64,000 nucleotides of DNA from an uncultured Eubacteriales bacterium. GTDB lineage: Bacteria > Bacillota > Clostridia > Christensenellales > Aristaeellaceae. Below, piece after piece: positions 63,701-64,000 of this stretch. A program made the position numbers and the translations under genes. The stretch covers positions 19,774-83,773 of the forward strand of contig CADANQ010000003.1 of the NCBI GenBank assembly GCA_902789365.1. Direction: 5' to 3'. Under the pieces are notes generated by a model. The model made no database searches, was not told the origin of the DNA, and saw only the letters and a list, made by a program, of their open reading frames with translations. Position 1 is the stretch's first letter; the number at the start of each line of letters is the position of its first letter.

Positions 63701-63839
63701 CTGCGGCTATGACGGCGCGTCCCTCACATACCGCGACCCCAACGCCGGCGGGACGGTCGTGATCGATTATGAAACGTTTGAAAAGAGCTTCACCGAACTG
63801 GGCGGAAGGATCGTTTACTATACGGACGGTGAAGAGTAA
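60768..63839 (+). CDS. Secreted wall protein with two cysteine-peptidase-like domains and SLH-like repeat
   Basis: A 1023-residue exported protein. Signal at 8-33. A helical N-part (to about 170) is followed by SH3-like segments (about 170-310) and an NlpC/P60-like domain with Cys352 in NEDCTSLNR and His410 in FPGHQMM, as in YkfC-type peptidases of cell-wall peptides. Residues about 505-590 look like an SLH module (DRAATLADAAVMLWR and LKQAGIYTGSEGKFRGGEILTW). The C-terminal 190 residues form a C39-like papain-fold domain with Cys844 in YPTGCESVSLYMLLKYYG and His974 in GGEHAVVICGYD. It may act in wall-peptide scavenging or remodelling. GGGAGG precedes ATG 60768. Confidence 0.82.
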   Translation: MNQDGISIRAKAIALFLTVCAVVSLRSSSAGASAPVGYMPGVTKEMTDPAFWSGLTEDPDALLATPEEIAAINAAAAAGEGTNRRDMRTLKGTYNGIARNESLKSSAMDDAKYYLGWVWDRTGKKMEQEDFDAIIANVIDPDAKEEMPVRWGVAAVRTELLTFPWDGQLLDDPVDYDFDYQPLVGIRVNEPVAIYSASADGKYFSVSTSCCTGWVRVEDVAVCRDREEWLSAWDIPAEKRLVFWGDRMYTDYSKTAPETVCRMITMGTVLERMDEQDPDALVINRLPLHNYAVYLPVRNEDGSYFKTPALINARERVSEDYLPLTPRNLAMVALASLGDAYGWGAGLNNEDCTSLNRSVFCCFGLDLPRNGTWQWLMDFARADITWYTLEEREALLDALPMGTLLNFPGHQMMYLGKTAGDYYVVSTVSSLMSPYSGQRQRTRDVQINTLGIKRANGRTWMQSLNRVVIPWKILTSGELAAPAMPPYHDDTAFCLEKGLIDPYPTGYFLPDRAATLADAAVMLWRTAGKPEPDMAGEGYSDVAAGSELEKAALWLKQAGIYTGSEGKFRGGEILTWDVLKKMTSGFLYEDAVEETTEAPVTRAALAGVSRTVWELYEAQKMPVPFGTASASAPYYAKPCGERLSSLPEALMRMAEGGYNWEYEYVSDKPAYALTLMDYANIYSFIRTHDLDPAAVRLVLSDADLMVHRRAFTDEEIDLLLGDDEAAVMAHFASGSTIVTGKKGYSVKWLYDHPLWAWRAEGITPEMVVSVLPNYYNPLFTREAANAFSQKIYRFTGVLEPVRLRQWEPGDRRPDGSCQEEEGAENGVLLDVMEFCQYPDYPTGCESVSLYMLLKYYGVDVTVEDIYGLLPMGEQPWDDEDGVRHGANPEREFVGDPRSEYSYGVFNGPIASVAEHFRPGAMTKTGATVDDIKAILDTGNPVLAWYVSAPMRDIMYRWSWLDGEGELVRWPGGEHAVVICGYDGASLTYRDPNAGGTVVIDYETFEKSFTELGGRIVYYTDGEE

Positions 63840-63917
63840 AGCCTAACTGGTCTCCCGGTTTTCATGCGGTACGGAAGATCGATGACCGCGGTATTCGGGC
63901 GACGTGAAGTGCAAAAG

Positions 63918-63959
63918 TAACTTCCAGAGTGTAAGGGAGGAAAAGAGAACTGGAAGTTA
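63918..63959. repeat. 10-bp perfect inverted repeat downstream of wall protein gene
   Basis: TAACTTCCAG (63918-63927) and CTGGAAGTTA (63950-63959) with a 22-base purine-rich loop. No U-tract follows. It could be an operator, mRNA 3' structure, or part of a longer element beyond the window. Confidence 0.5.
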
Positions 63960-64000
63960 GTCGTACAGGAGAGAAGAAAAAGCGAGGGAAAAGCCGGAAA

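Overview
The window is a GC-rich bacterial chromosome segment that best fits a Bacillota (Clostridia) lineage, probably an anaerobic gut or rumen carbohydrate user. Supporting signs are the block plsX-acpP-rnc-smc-ftsY, a YceG/TelA/TerD stress operon, a DUF3842-ECF pair, a probable Re-citrate synthase, several secreted proteins including GH13 and GH10 enzymes, and SLH-type wall anchoring. Many promoters match the sigma-A consensus and several have an extended TGn -10. I assign no species. I saw no rRNA or tRNA gene, CRISPR array, prophage or insertion sequence.

Layout. (1) 1-4045 (+): nicotinate phosphoribosyltransferase, then a tight three-gene cassette of an unknown protein, a VWA protein and a divergent PurA-like enzyme. 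(2) 4145-8471 (-): a SUV3-like RNA helicase followed by an RNA 2'-phosphotransferase (KptA), then a separately promoted secreted protein. (3) 8695-17398 (+): one long operon of Ca2+-type P-ATPase, two TerD proteins, a rhomboid protease, an enlarged and internally duplicated YceG-type protein, and TelA, closed by a good terminator. (4) 17563-23487 (-): an Fe3+/AfuA-type ABC importer with a Gfo/Idh/MocA oxidoreductase. (5) 23936-30584 (+): plsX-acpP-rnc-smc-ftsY. (6) 30693-31734 (-): two unknown membrane proteins. (7) 31768-34582 (+): a secreted GH13 enzyme, then a striking hairpin-rich leader or small RNA, then a lone 5'-nucleotidase C-terminal domain. (8) 34659-40874 (+): a translationally coupled run of MoxR ATPase, DUF58/DUF4129 membrane protein, BtuF-like lipoprotein, DUF3842, ECF S component, LarC and a 3'-truncated kinase. 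(9) 41085-47125 (+): a complete oligopeptide ABC importer. (10) 47248-50445: divergent GH10 xylanase and L,D-transpeptidase. (11) 50570-54942 (-): Re-citrate synthase, GntR regulator and aconitase, with putative operator boxes on the promoter. (12) 55212-58826 (-): rhamnulokinase, a FucI/AraA-type isomerase and rhamnulose-1-phosphate aldolase. (13) 59102-63839 (+): a MATE exporter and a 1023-residue wall protein with two cysteine-peptidase-like domains.

The most unusual parts are the VWA/PurA-like cassette, the Ter operon with Ca2+ pump and rhomboid, the helicase-KptA pair, the repeated ACAA-loop RNA near 33.6 kb, and the MoxR-to-LarC operon. Functional statements rest on motif recognition by eye. 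No database search was run.
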